Assembly (NCBI RefSeq): GCF_003285015.1
Contig: NZ_QMFB01000002.1
Location: forward strand, 248,001 to 312,000
Origin: Paenibacillus contaminans
Lineage (GTDB): Bacteria; Bacillota; Bacilli; Paenibacillales; NBRC-103111
Length of the DNA stretch: 64,000 nucleotides
Direction of reading: 5' to 3'
Part shown: positions 46,251 to 54,471 of the stretch, piece after piece
Layout of the letters: every line of letters starts with the position of its first letter
How positions within the stretch are numbered: the stretch's first letter is position 1
The notes under the pieces: generated by a model
Told to the model about the DNA's origin: nothing
The model's input: only the letters and a program-made list of their open reading frames with translations
Databases searched by the model: none
Translations under genes and position numbers: made by a program

Positions 46251-47123
46251 ATGTACCATAAAACGCTGTCTTACCGCATCTTCACCATATTCAACAACAC
46301 GCTGCTGATTACTCTGTCCATACTTTGCCTGCTGCCGATGTACCACCTGCTGATGGTATCCTTAAGCTCGTCCGCTCCCGCCAATGCCGGCTTGGTGACG
46401 TTCTGGCCGATTGGCTTTACGTTCGAGGCGTATGCCAAAACGTTCAACAACGCCAATTTTCTTTCATCCTTGGGGGTTTCCGTTCAGCGTACGGTCATCG
46501 GCACGGCGCTCGCCATGTGCGTAAATGCGCTCGCCGCTTACGCGCTCTCCAAAGAGGCCCGCGCCTTTCGCGCCCGCGGCCCGTATTTATGGTATTTTGT
46601 CGTGACGATGCTGTTCAGCGGCGGCCTGATTCCGAACTACATCCTTATTCTGAAGCTCGGCCTGATGAATACGCTGATGGCGCTTATTTTGCCGGGAATG
46701 GTCGCCGTTTATAACATCATTCTGCTTCTTAACTTCTTCCGCACTGTGCCCAAGGATCTCGAGGAGGCTGCCTTTATGGACGGCGCCGGTCATTTCCGGA
46801 CCTTCATCATGATTTACCTGCCGATCTCCCTGCCTGCGCTCGCCACGATTTCTTTGTTTACGATGGTCGGGCATTGGAACGCTTATTTCGACGGCTTGAT
46901 TTATATTAAAGAATCCGCGCGGCTCCCGCTTGCCAGCTTCATGCAGACGATCATCGTCCAAAAGGATATGACGAAGTTCGATCCCGAAATGCTCGCGAAT
47001 TTGTCCCAGCGAACGATCCGGGCTTCGCAAATTTTTATCGGCGCTTTGCCCATCTTGCTTGTATACCCGTTCCTACAGAGGTATTTCGTCAAAGGCATCG
47101 TCATCGGCGCAGTCAAGGAGTGA
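46251..47123 (+). CDS. ABC transporter permease (LplC/YtcP-like)
   Basis: 290 residues, six membrane segments, EAA motif LEEAAFMDGAGHFRTFIMIYLPIS, C-terminus QRYFVKGIVIGAVKE typical of the family. GGAGGGC is upstream and the gap to the LplB-like gene is 19 bases, so the two form an operon. Confidence 0.93.
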   Translation: MYHKTLSYRIFTIFNNTLLITLSILCLLPMYHLLMVSLSSSAPANAGLVTFWPIGFTFEAYAKTFNNANFLSSLGVSVQRTVIGTALAMCVNALAAYALSKEARAFRARGPYLWYFVVTMLFSGGLIPNYILILKLGLMNTLMALILPGMVAVYNIILLLNFFRTVPKDLEEAAFMDGAGHFRTFIMIYLPISLPALATISLFTMVGHWNAYFDGLIYIKESARLPLASFMQTIIVQKDMTKFDPEMLANLSQRTIRASQIFIGALPILLVYPFLQRYFVKGIVIGAVKE

Positions 47124-47251
47124 CTCTATAAGGATAAACGGCTACGCCTTTATGGAATCCGAGATTTTGAGAAAACCGCCTTGCGGCGGCTTTGGTGATC
47201 GATATACGTTTGTTCGTTGGCGAGGCAATCGGGTTAGGTTTTCAAACGCTC

Positions 47252-47300
47252 TTGAAATCGTGTTTCTTTGAATGATTACGAGGCAGAAACACGGTTTCAA
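47252..47300. other. 16-bp inverted repeat
   Basis: TTGAAATCGTGTTTCT (47252-47267) pairs with AGAAACACGGTTTCAA (47285-47300) with one mismatch. No T run; may end or stabilise the permease transcript. Confidence 0.5.
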
Positions 47301-47337
47301 AGGCGGCCGATGGCGAAGCTCTTTAGCGAGCCCTCAT

Positions 47338-47665
47338 GCCTATAACCTGTTGTTCGCCTTCGGTGCTTTCTTCCACGTCTTTGACATATACCGCGGTCCT
47401 CGAACCGGTATTCCTACCCGCTTGCCCATCCTCGCTCGTCGCTTGTATGCGCCGCAGTCCGATTTTGCCCACTTGGAATCGAATACGGCTACCTTTCTCC
47501 GCCTGTAGTCCGAAAACGCCTGCTTGCAGCGGGTATTTTGCTCGGCACACCGGTGAATCCGTTCTCCAAGCCGGCAAAATCGGACTCCAGCGTTAAGCGA
47601 ACCTCGATTCCTTGCTCCAAGCAGGCTATTTCGGACTACAGCAAATCGAGAAACAATGGCAGCTT
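47338..47665. repeat. Large intergenic repeat, copy B, with crossed inverted repeats
   Basis: Homologous to 9395-9720. Unit 1 GCAGTCCGATTTTGCCC (47454-47470) pairs with GGCAAAATCGGACTCC (47573-47588); unit 2 CTGTAGTCCGAAAACGCC (47503-47520) pairs with the stretch at 47617-47642. Unit 2 and its partner agree at 19 of 21 positions. Confidence 0.75.
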
Positions 47666-47749
47666 AATGATAAACGGCTTCGCCGTCCAATAAAGACTGC
47701 GCGTTTAGCGAGTTGTTGAGCCGCTCCTACGATATACTTTCCCGATAAA
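47666..47749. repeat. Short hairpin repeat
   Basis: GATAAACGGCTTCGCCGTCC with inner arms GTC/GAC, GCGTTTAGCGAG and terminal GATAAA. It follows the large repeat, as at 9721-9807. Confidence 0.6.
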
Positions 47750-47840
47750 ATGGAAAAACCGTCCGGGAATAATGATATTATCCCCTTTAAGTAGACAGTG
47801 TTAAGAATCGACACTAAAGTCTACTTAGGGGGGATTTTTC

Positions 47841-48158
47841 ATGGCCGAAATAAAGAAAACATACTCAGTAGAAGAAAAACGAATTGCCGTGGAGTTATAT
47901 AACCGGGATGGGCTACCCTTTAGCGAAATAGCGAGGAAACTTAATATTCCCCGAACGAATATAAGACACTGGGTAACCCTATATGAACGAGAGGGCTTAG
48001 AAGGGCTTGAGGAGAAGAGGGGCAAGGCTAAGGGGTTGCATAAAGGACGTAAACGAAAAGATCCACTCAGTATAGAAGAAGAACTGGTTAAGCTACGTGC
48101 GGAGAACGAATACTTAAAAAAGTTATGGGAACTGCAAAGGGGGAAAAGCCGAAATTAG
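47841..48158 (+). CDS. IS3-family transposase OrfA
   Basis: 105 residues; helix-turn-helix DNA-binding protein (KRIAVELYNRDGLPFSEIAR, IPRTNIRHWVTLYEREGLEG) with a leucine-rich C-terminal helix. GGGGGG site upstream. Its end carries a slippery A AAA AAG heptamer (48116-48122) in LKKLWEL, from which a -1 shift enters OrfB and makes the OrfAB transposase. Confidence 0.92.
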   Translation: MAEIKKTYSVEEKRIAVELYNRDGLPFSEIARKLNIPRTNIRHWVTLYEREGLEGLEEKRGKAKGLHKGRKRKDPLSIEEELVKLRAENEYLKKLWELQRGKSRN

Positions 48159-49018
48159 AATACAACTATATTACGATCGAGCAATTAGCTGGTAAGTATC
48201 CAATTTCAATGCTATGTGCCATTGCAAATGTATGTCGAAGCAGCTATTACAAATGGCTCAGCAATAAGCAAAACCCCTCTGCTAAGAAGCTAGATGATGA
48301 GGCACTTAAGCAGAAGATAATGGAGTGCCATAGCCGATTAAAAGGCATCTACGGCTATTTGCGAGTTCGTGTGTGGTTGCAAAGAACCTACGGTCTAAAC
48401 GTAAATCACAAGCGGGTATATCGCTTAATGAAGGTGCTAGGGATACGTTCAACCATAAGACGTAAGAAGCCCTATTTCGGTTCCAAAGAGGCTATAGTAA
48501 AGTCGGACAATGTATTAAACCGTGAGTTTAATGCTTCAAATCCGAATCAAAAGTGGGTTACCGATATTACATTTCTGCCCTATAACCAAAAGAACCTTTA
48601 TTTATCCGCCGTGCTCGACATCTATAACAATGAAATTATTGCCTATCGTATTGGCAAACGTAATGATCTTGATCTTGTGTTGGAAACTGTACAGAAGGCC
48701 ACCTACAAGCGTAAAGCAAAGAAAACCCTTCTTCATAGCGATCAAGGATTTCAATACACGCACAAGGCTTACAATCGCCTTCTAAAACAAAAGAAAATGG
48801 TTGTGAGCATGTCGCGTAAAGGGAACTGTTGGGATAATGCTTGCATAGAAAGTTTCTTTGGTCACTTCAAAGCTGAGTGCTTTCATCTCTACACCTTTGA
48901 ATCGGAGGAACAACTTATTCAAGCCATAGAACAGTACATACACTTTTATAACAATGAACGCTTTCAGAAGAAATTAAACAACCTTAGTCCAGTTGAATTT
49001 CGGACTAAGGCTGCCTAA
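48125..49018 (+). CDS. IS3-family transposase OrfB (rve/DDE integrase)
   Basis: 297 residues; HTH_21-like part (KIMECHSRLKGIYGYLRVR) and integrase core with DDE residues in WVTDITFLP, LLHSDQGFQYT and ESFFGHFKAECF. It lies in the -1 frame relative to OrfA and overlaps it by 34 bases, the standard IS3 layout. No disabling change is seen. Confidence 0.93.
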   Translation: MGTAKGEKPKLEYNYITIEQLAGKYPISMLCAIANVCRSSYYKWLSNKQNPSAKKLDDEALKQKIMECHSRLKGIYGYLRVRVWLQRTYGLNVNHKRVYRLMKVLGIRSTIRRKKPYFGSKEAIVKSDNVLNREFNASNPNQKWVTDITFLPYNQKNLYLSAVLDIYNNEIIAYRIGKRNDLDLVLETVQKATYKRKAKKTLLHSDQGFQYTHKAYNRLLKQKKMVVSMSRKGNCWDNACIESFFGHFKAECFHLYTFESEEQLIQAIEQYIHFYNNERFQKKLNNLSPVEFRTKAA

Positions 49019-49100
49019 TGGCGGTTCATCTTAAATGTCTACTTGACTGGGGTAACTTCATAAACGCCGGACGGTTTTTATACGCGCAATGCAATACTTT

Positions 49101-50264
49101 CTATTGTTCGCCCCAATCGAACGTAAACGTGACTGCGCGTGAATTTCCTGCGATGTCCTTCAATGTGCCCGATATGACCAATTGATTCGAACTGTTGCTG
49201 AGCATCTTCAAATAATTGACGGACAAGCCGTCGCCTTGGGAATCCAGCGATCCAAGCTTACCGATTAAATCGAGCGTGTTCGATCCTGCAGTTAAGGTTT
49301 GAGCAAACGACAAGGACGGATAGTCCGCCAAATCGATGCCTTGAATGGCTGTTACAGTCAAGGTGGACGCTTCGCTTACGCTGATCGTTCCTGTCTCCAG
49401 ATAATCGATGCCCGTTAGACTGATCGTACCGTTTGCGCCGCCCGTTACCGCTACGTTCTGTCCGTTAACGGTAGCTGCAGTGATGCTCGGTGCGGTCGTG
49501 TCCCCTGAAGACGGTCCAGGCGTCGATGTCGATGTTGGCATTGGTGTTGGCGTCGATGTTGGCGTCGGTGTTGGCGTCGATGTTGGTGTCGGTGTTGACG
49601 TTGGTGTCGGTGTCGGTGTTGGCGTCGATTGCTTAATCTCTTCGTATACTTGCTGCCCGCCATACGCGCCTACAACAAGATCGGCTCGGGTAGCAAGTTT
49701 GTCTCCGCTGCTTCCTTCCGGTAAAATTTTATTTTCAATCGCTTGTTTGACGGCATCGCTGTACCAAGGCGATCCGGATACGTCGACTTTTTTGCCAAGC
49801 CCTTTAACTAAAGCGGTAGCAAATTGCCCCAATGTCGCATTGTCGCTCGGAGCGAAAGCATTGCCTCCGATGCCGTCGATCAATCCGGCCTTTTTGGCAG
49901 CTTCAATATAAGGAATAGCCCACCCGTTAGCCTCCGAGTCGGCTTTTACGTCGGTAAATGACGAGGCCCGAACACTATTGTCGATATTCACCCCATAAAT
50001 TAAAGTAAGGACTTTGGCCATTTGCGCCCTTGTCAAATTTCCATCGATTCCAAAGCTGTCGTCGCTAACGCCTTCGAAGACGCCTTTGGCCAGCAACGCA
50101 TCGATTTTGGCTTTGAGCGCCGCATCCACGCCCGCCAAATCTTTAAAGTCAGCTGACGTTTTTGAAGCTGTGCGGGTTGTATCTTCCGCAGAGATGACTG
50201 TACTTGGCAAGAGCAGACTCAGTCCTAGCGGAAGAAGTAACCATTTTGATGCTTTTATTCCCAT
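49101..50264 (-). CDS. SLH-domain surface protein with Thr-Pro linker
   Basis: 387 residues; signal peptide (SKWLLLPLGLSLLLPSTVISA). Three SLH-type repeats lie at the N-terminus (about 40-95 FKDLAGVDAAL...LTRAQMAKVL; 100-160 FTDVKADSEANGWAIPYI; 165-205 SPWYSDAVKQAIENKILP), so it is anchored to secondary cell-wall polymer. A PTPTPTST linker (about 215-255) leads to a beta-rich Ig-like domain (to 387, ending DIAGNSRAVTFTFDWGEQ). Function beyond surface anchoring is unknown. GAGGAG is 11 bases upstream. Its terminator is interrupted by the IS element. Confidence 0.88.
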   Translation of the reverse strand: MGIKASKWLLLPLGLSLLLPSTVISAEDTTRTASKTSADFKDLAGVDAALKAKIDALLAKGVFEGVSDDSFGIDGNLTRAQMAKVLTLIYGVNIDNSVRASSFTDVKADSEANGWAIPYIEAAKKAGLIDGIGGNAFAPSDNATLGQFATALVKGLGKKVDVSGSPWYSDAVKQAIENKILPEGSSGDKLATRADLVVGAYGGQQVYEEIKQSTPTPTPTPTSTPTPTSTPTPTPTSTPTPMPTSTSTPGPSSGDTTAPSITAATVNGQNVAVTGGANGTISLTGIDYLETGTISVSEASTLTVTAIQGIDLADYPSLSFAQTLTAGSNTLDLIGKLGSLDSQGDGLSVNYLKMLSNSSNQLVISGTLKDIAGNSRAVTFTFDWGEQ

Positions 50265-50390
50265 TTGCCGATGCACTCCTCTAATATTCGTTTGATAAAA
50301 TTCTTATACGTTTTATTTCGGTAAAAACCTCCAATTTGTTTAGCTTAATTTTAGAACTGGAGATGTACGAAAATTAAAAAAAACCGCCGG

Positions 50391-50411
50391 AACGTAACGC
50401 TCCTGCGGTTT
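50391..50411 (-). terminator. Terminator of the Gfo/Idh gene
   Basis: AAACCGCCGGA pairs with TCCTGCGGTTT (one mismatch), followed by a run of eight T on the minus strand. Confidence 0.8.
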
Positions 50412-50455
50412 CTTATTGCTATGGCGGCTCCCTTCGCCTGCTTCACGGCCAAGCC

Positions 50456-51532
50456 TTACAAATTCCAGTCCAGCTTCACTTCGCTGCGGGTGCGGGAAGA
50501 TTCATAAATCGCGTCCAAAATCAAATTATTGGTCAGCCCGGTCATGACCGACGTAAGCGGCTCTCGGCCGGTACGGATGCATTCGAGGAAATGCTTGCAC
50601 ATCCGGCTGCGCGAGCCTTCGTCGTCCGCAGGCGTCGTCAAGTCGACTTCGAGCGCCTGGTCGAACTTCTCGGTCAAGTACTTGCCGGTCGTGCCGCTCA
50701 AATACGCTCCGCCTTCCGAGCCCATCAAATGGATAAACGGCGCGCTGTCGGTCGACATGTGCACCGCCCAGCTCACCTCCAGCGTCAGCGTGCTGCCGTC
50801 CTCCATTCGAATCAGCGCGGTCGCCAAATCCTCGACGTCGTAGTAACCGTCCCAGTTCGGCTTGCCCCAGCCGCCGATGCCTTTGCGCTGCGGGCCGAAT
50901 TCCGCATACGTTGCGCCGTATACGGCAACCGGTTTCGGATTGCCCATGAGATGCAGCGACAAATCCAGCATATGCACGCCGATATCGATCAGCGGACCGC
51001 CGCCGGATACCGCCATTTGCGTAAACCAGGTTCCCCAGCCGGGAATTCCTTTGCGGCGGTACCAGCCGGCTTTGGCCGTATAGATGCTGCCGAGCTCTCC
51101 GCGAACGACCTGCTCTTTAATCTTCATCGCAAGGTGCTCGAAACGGCGCTGATGGCCGACCATGACGATACGCCCCGTTTTTTGCTGCACGCGTACGATT
51201 TGCTTGGCATCCGCCGCGTTAAGCCCCATCGGCTTTTCCAGCAGAACGTGCTTGCCGGCTTCCATAGCTGCGATCGCCAGCGGCGCATGAAATTTATTCG
51301 GAACGGCGACGATCACCGCATCGACATTATCGCTCGCAATCAATTCCTCCGCCGTCCGAAAAACATGCGGTATGCCGTATTCCTTGGCCCTTTGCTCCGC
51401 AAGCGGCAGCGCCACATCCGTAATCGACGTTATTTCACATTCGTCCTGAAGCTTCAAATAGTCATTAATGTGCACGTTAGCGATATTGCCCGCCCCGATA
51501 ATCCCGATTCGGATTTTGCCCGACGTCGTCAT
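50456..51532 (-). CDS. Gfo/Idh/MocA-family oxidoreductase
   Basis: 358 residues. IRIGIIGAGNIANVHINDYL, VIVAVPNKFHAPLAIAAMEA and LLEKPMGLNAADAKQIV are the standard NAD(P) and EKP motifs, and GGGPLIDIGVHMLDLSLHLMG the C-terminal substrate region. It stands alone with its own terminator. One of four members of this family in the window; the substrate is unknown. Confidence 0.93.
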   Translation of the reverse strand: MTTSGKIRIGIIGAGNIANVHINDYLKLQDECEITSITDVALPLAEQRAKEYGIPHVFRTAEELIASDNVDAVIVAVPNKFHAPLAIAAMEAGKHVLLEKPMGLNAADAKQIVRVQQKTGRIVMVGHQRRFEHLAMKIKEQVVRGELGSIYTAKAGWYRRKGIPGWGTWFTQMAVSGGGPLIDIGVHMLDLSLHLMGNPKPVAVYGATYAEFGPQRKGIGGWGKPNWDGYYDVEDLATALIRMEDGSTLTLEVSWAVHMSTDSAPFIHLMGSEGGAYLSGTTGKYLTEKFDQALEVDLTTPADDEGSRSRMCKHFLECIRTGREPLTSVMTGLTNNLILDAIYESSRTRSEVKLDWNL

Positions 51533-51642
51533 CCCATATCCCCCTCGTTCGCCTCAAAAAATGCTGTTTACCTTTTGTAATCATAGCATAAGGGCGAATG
51601 ATTGGGGATGCGGGATATTGGCATAGCTATATGCAATTGTGG

Positions 51643-53349
51643 CTAACGCACAAGCGACAAACGGTCGGAGCGTCTAAGCATGTCGAGCATGAATGCGACC
51701 CTCGCATCCCAGGATTGCGCTTTGGCATACTCCCGCAGCTTGGAGCAAAAGCGAGAGTCTGCGCTCAACCGCAGCGCTTCTTCGAGCTGGCCGGAAAATT
51801 GCTTGGCGTTCCTCGCCGTATGCACGTACGGATGCTGCGCGCATTTCGGCAACTCGGTCGACACGACCGGGCGGCCGGCGGCCATGTATTCGTACATTTT
51901 CAGCGGAAAAGCCGAAACCGTCCTCTCGTTTACCTTAAACGGAATGACGCCCACATCAATGAAAGGCAAATAGCTGGCGACATCCTCATACGGCTTCGCT
52001 CCCAAATAAGCTACGTTCGCAAGCTTCGCTAAGCCCGATGCCTGCAAGCTGCCGTCAAGATCCGGTCCGATCAGCAAGAACTGATATTCCGGACGCATTT
52101 CCGCCACGCGCTGCAGCAATTCGTATTCGAACCAGGAGGCAAACGTTCCGTAATAGCCGATGACGGGCTTGCGGGAAAACACGATGGCGGATATGTCCTC
52201 GGGAACGAGGCCTTGCCGGTAAATGATGGAGCCGAAATAGGAATAGTCGATTCCGTCCGGGCAATATACGGTATCCGGTCTTTGACGCCGCGCGCTTCCG
52301 AGCAGAAGATCGTCCGAGGCGATAACGAGCGACGCCCCGCTATTTAGGAAATGATGCGCGTGCTCCGTATAGGCGTCCACATTGCTTCCCGATCTTACTT
52401 CTCCCGGATAGTCGCGGAAATCGTAGATCACTTCCGGACTATTGAGCTCCATAACGCCGTTTACGACTGTCGGATGGTTGAACAGCATGATCGGCTTCTT
52501 CAATTGGCGGAACGTACGCATGGGCACGTTGGTAATGTACAGGTGGCTGCTAATCTGATGAAATCCTTCCGCGTAACGGTCGTAACGTTCATTTGGCGTC
52601 ATGAAAAAAGTTAAATAACCCGCTCTGGCGAACGCATGTGCAAAATGATGCGCTCTATGCTGCACCGGGTCGCGCCAATCCGCCGTAGGCGGAATGAGAA
52701 CTACCTTCTTATGCTGAACCTGCTTGATCAGCTGCTCCAGCCGATCCGGCCATACGGGACGATTCGTTCCTCCCTTGCTGCCTTTCGTTCCGGAGATGGA
52801 CGCGGACGTCCCCTCCTCCGTATCCGGCTTGCGGTTCGATACGGTCGCAAGCAGCTCGCCCCGCGGGCGTATTACGGTTGACCGCCGCTTCTGCAAGCCA
52901 TTTCCTTTGCGGCCTTTGGTTCTTGATTTCCGAGTGCCTTTGGCGGCGGATGGCCGCTTTGGCGCCCTGCGGCCGGACTGCGCCGAAGGCTCGCGATCCG
53001 TCTTACCTGTCGAGGGGGCTTCGCCCGATGGCTTGGTCCTGGCTTCCGCCTCCGGCTCGACAGGCGTTTGGCGGATCGATGCAGGCGGTTCCGGCGACCG
53101 GCTTCCGTGCGATTCGGCGGCAGCCGCCGCTTCCTGCGAAGCCCTTACCGCCGCCAGCCGGCTCTTTGCTGCGGGACGCTGCTTACGTAACGGGTTCTCG
53201 TTCCGCCGCAGCGCATTTTCCTGTTCTGGGGACACCTCCGCTTCCGCAGGCTGCGGGACATCGGAAATGGTTACACGCGGCAGATACAATAACACCTTAT
53301 TCGACTTGCCTTTTATACGCTTGCGAGCGGAAGACCGGTTGCTCTTCAT
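51643..53349 (-). CDS. Glycosyltransferase (GT4-like) with long basic disordered head
   Basis: 568 residues from the ATG at 53349 (AGAGGTGA upstream). Residues 1-200 are low complexity, rich in Arg, Lys, Ser, Pro, Ala and Glu (KRPSAAKGTRKSRTKGRKGN). Residues about 205-565 are a GT-B fold: VVLIPPTADWRDPVQHRAHH, CPDGIDYSYFG, KPVIGYYGTFASWFEYELL, LLIGPDLDG, AFPLKMYEYMAAGRPVVST. It transfers sugar from a nucleotide donor. The neighbour is a YheC/YheD ATP-grasp gene, so a spore-coat or spore-surface role is possible. Confidence 0.85.
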   Translation of the reverse strand: MKSNRSSARKRIKGKSNKVLLYLPRVTISDVPQPAEAEVSPEQENALRRNENPLRKQRPAAKSRLAAVRASQEAAAAAESHGSRSPEPPASIRQTPVEPEAEARTKPSGEAPSTGKTDREPSAQSGRRAPKRPSAAKGTRKSRTKGRKGNGLQKRRSTVIRPRGELLATVSNRKPDTEEGTSASISGTKGSKGGTNRPVWPDRLEQLIKQVQHKKVVLIPPTADWRDPVQHRAHHFAHAFARAGYLTFFMTPNERYDRYAEGFHQISSHLYITNVPMRTFRQLKKPIMLFNHPTVVNGVMELNSPEVIYDFRDYPGEVRSGSNVDAYTEHAHHFLNSGASLVIASDDLLLGSARRQRPDTVYCPDGIDYSYFGSIIYRQGLVPEDISAIVFSRKPVIGYYGTFASWFEYELLQRVAEMRPEYQFLLIGPDLDGSLQASGLAKLANVAYLGAKPYEDVASYLPFIDVGVIPFKVNERTVSAFPLKMYEYMAAGRPVVSTELPKCAQHPYVHTARNAKQFSGQLEEALRLSADSRFCSKLREYAKAQSWDARVAFMLDMLRRSDRLSLVR

Positions 53350-53437
53350 CGAAACCGTCACCTCTTCTCGTATTCGTTGTCCATATGAATGTACTTGCTT
53401 TTGCAATTATGCGTATGCCGCCTTTGTCTCGGAACCG

Positions 53438-54100
53438 TCAGAACGGACGCGTATTCACTTCCAACAGCCACGGCTGCCCGTTCGTATCGAGCGCGAAATC
53501 GAAGCCCAGCTCGCCGATCCCGGGGAACGATTGCTCCATCATTTTGACGCAAGTGTAGCTCAGCGCCCGGAGCTCGCTCTTTTTCTCGGCAATCGGCACA
53601 TCGGGCAGCGATCCGCTAAGCGCAGCGGCAAACTTCAGCTGCTGGCCCCCTTTGCACAGGTTCGTTACGAACAGTCCTTTCCTGGCCAGCCGCCCCACCA
53701 TCGCGCGAATTTGCCATCTTCCCTTGGGCAGTTTGACAAGCTTGACCCGGTAATCCAAAGGACGTCCGTTAATCGTCGCCAGGTGGATGCCCTGCTGAAT
53801 CAAATACTTTCTTCTTTTTCTGTGGCGATTAACGAAGCCTACGGCGGCGCCGAAGCTCTTCAAGGAAACATTGCGCGAGCCATGCGAGCATAAGTACCCA
53901 TTATCCGTTTTTTCAACCCGCAGAAGACCGCCTCCGCCGGTGCCGATCACCGGCTTTAAGACGACCATGCCGTGTTTATCAAGCATTTGCTGCAGCTGCG
54001 CTTGCCGATAAAAGCACGTTTCCGGAATGTGTTTGGCAACCGCTTCGTTCTTTTGCAGCACCGATTGTTTGACCCATTTGCTTGCAATTGCCCTGCTCAT
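53438..54100 (-). CDS. YheC/YheD-family ATP-grasp protein
   Basis: 220 residues from the ATG at 54100 (GGAGGTG upstream). The ATP-grasp region is visible (MVVLKPVIGTGGGGLLRVEK, LIQQGIHLATINGRPLDYRV, ELGFDFALDTNGQPWLLEVN). It is the short form; Bacillus YheC/YheD are longer. The family is associated with the endospore coat, which supports a spore-forming host. Probably cotranscribed with the glycosyltransferase 88 bases downstream. Confidence 0.9.
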   Translation of the reverse strand: MSRAIASKWVKQSVLQKNEAVAKHIPETCFYRQAQLQQMLDKHGMVVLKPVIGTGGGGLLRVEKTDNGYLCSHGSRNVSLKSFGAAVGFVNRHRKRRKYLIQQGIHLATINGRPLDYRVKLVKLPKGRWQIRAMVGRLARKGLFVTNLCKGGQQLKFAAALSGSLPDVPIAEKKSELRALSYTCVKMMEQSFPGIGELGFDFALDTNGQPWLLEVNTRPF

Positions 54101-54290
54101 TAGCCACACCTCCAGCACTTGTCACGATGAAGCTCTTTATCACAATATCCACCGGGGCTTGCACCCGCCTGTACATATACCCCCATACGAGGAAAAAGGC
54201 GGATGCATACCGCTTTTTCGCTTGTGTGGATTCTATGATTCTATCGCGGAAAGCGGCTCCCGCCTCCGAATAACTTACTGCATCTATAAC

Positions 54291-54371
54291 AAGGATGAAC
54301 GGCTACGCCGTCTTTTAAGGGCTGGCACGTTTACCGGGAAATCGAACAATCAGCAGATATCTACTGAGATT
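54291..54371. repeat. Short hairpin repeat
   Basis: AAGGATGAACGGCTACGCCG with the GTTTACCGGGAAATCGAAC tail; closest to the copy at 39564-39650, including a shared CTGAGATT ending. Confidence 0.65.
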
Positions 54372-54377
54372 ATTAAA

Positions 54378-54417
54378 AAAACCGCCTGAAAGCTGCGGCT
54401 GCAGTCTCAGACGGTTT
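54378..54417 (-). terminator. Terminator of the glycosidase-like gene
   Basis: AAACCGCCTGA pairs with TCAGACGGTTT (one mismatch), with a six- to seven-T run on the minus strand. Confidence 0.75.
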
Positions 54418-54471
54418 TCGTACAATTGTCGCTAAACATATATTCATTCCGCTTTCATCAGAAGCTTGGCG

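Larger units (their letters stand above)
47124..47777. other. Non-coding, repeat-rich stretch after the permease operon
   Basis: Contains a partial short repeat (47130-47155), a small GC hairpin (CCGCC/GGCGG near 47169-47182), a 16-bp inverted repeat (47252-47300), the large repeat copy B and a short repeat copy, then half of a terminator. No coding frame is supported. Confidence 0.6.
47778..49055 (+). mobile_element. IS3-family insertion sequence (IS150-like group)
   Basis: About 1.28 kb with two overlapping frames and imperfect inverted ends: left TCCCCTTTAAGTAGACA and, read inward, right CCCCAGTCAAGTAGACA. Inside the left end AAGTAGAC...GTCTACTT forms a hairpin (47789-47828) that would shield the transposase gene from outside transcription. 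Both frames are intact and the base composition is AT-richer than the surroundings, so arrival is probably recent. Exact ends and target duplication are not certain. Confidence 0.85.
47754..49079 (-). terminator. Terminator split by an insertion sequence
   Basis: AAAAACCGTCCGG (47754-47766) and CCGGACGGTTTTT (49067-49079) are perfect 13-bp complements, the arms of an ordinary terminator for the SLH-protein gene, now separated by the IS3-family element. Confidence 0.75.
54101..54471. other. Gap between YheC/D and the glycosidase-like gene
   Basis: Contains a full short repeat (54291-54371) and a terminator (54378-54417). The remaining 54101-54290 part shows nothing I can name. Confidence 0.6.

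Noticed and set aside
49515..49630. Short GTTGGCGTCGAT-type repeats that could look like a repeat array
   Set aside because: They encode the Thr-Pro linker of the SLH protein in frame; no spacer/repeat regularity of a CRISPR array.
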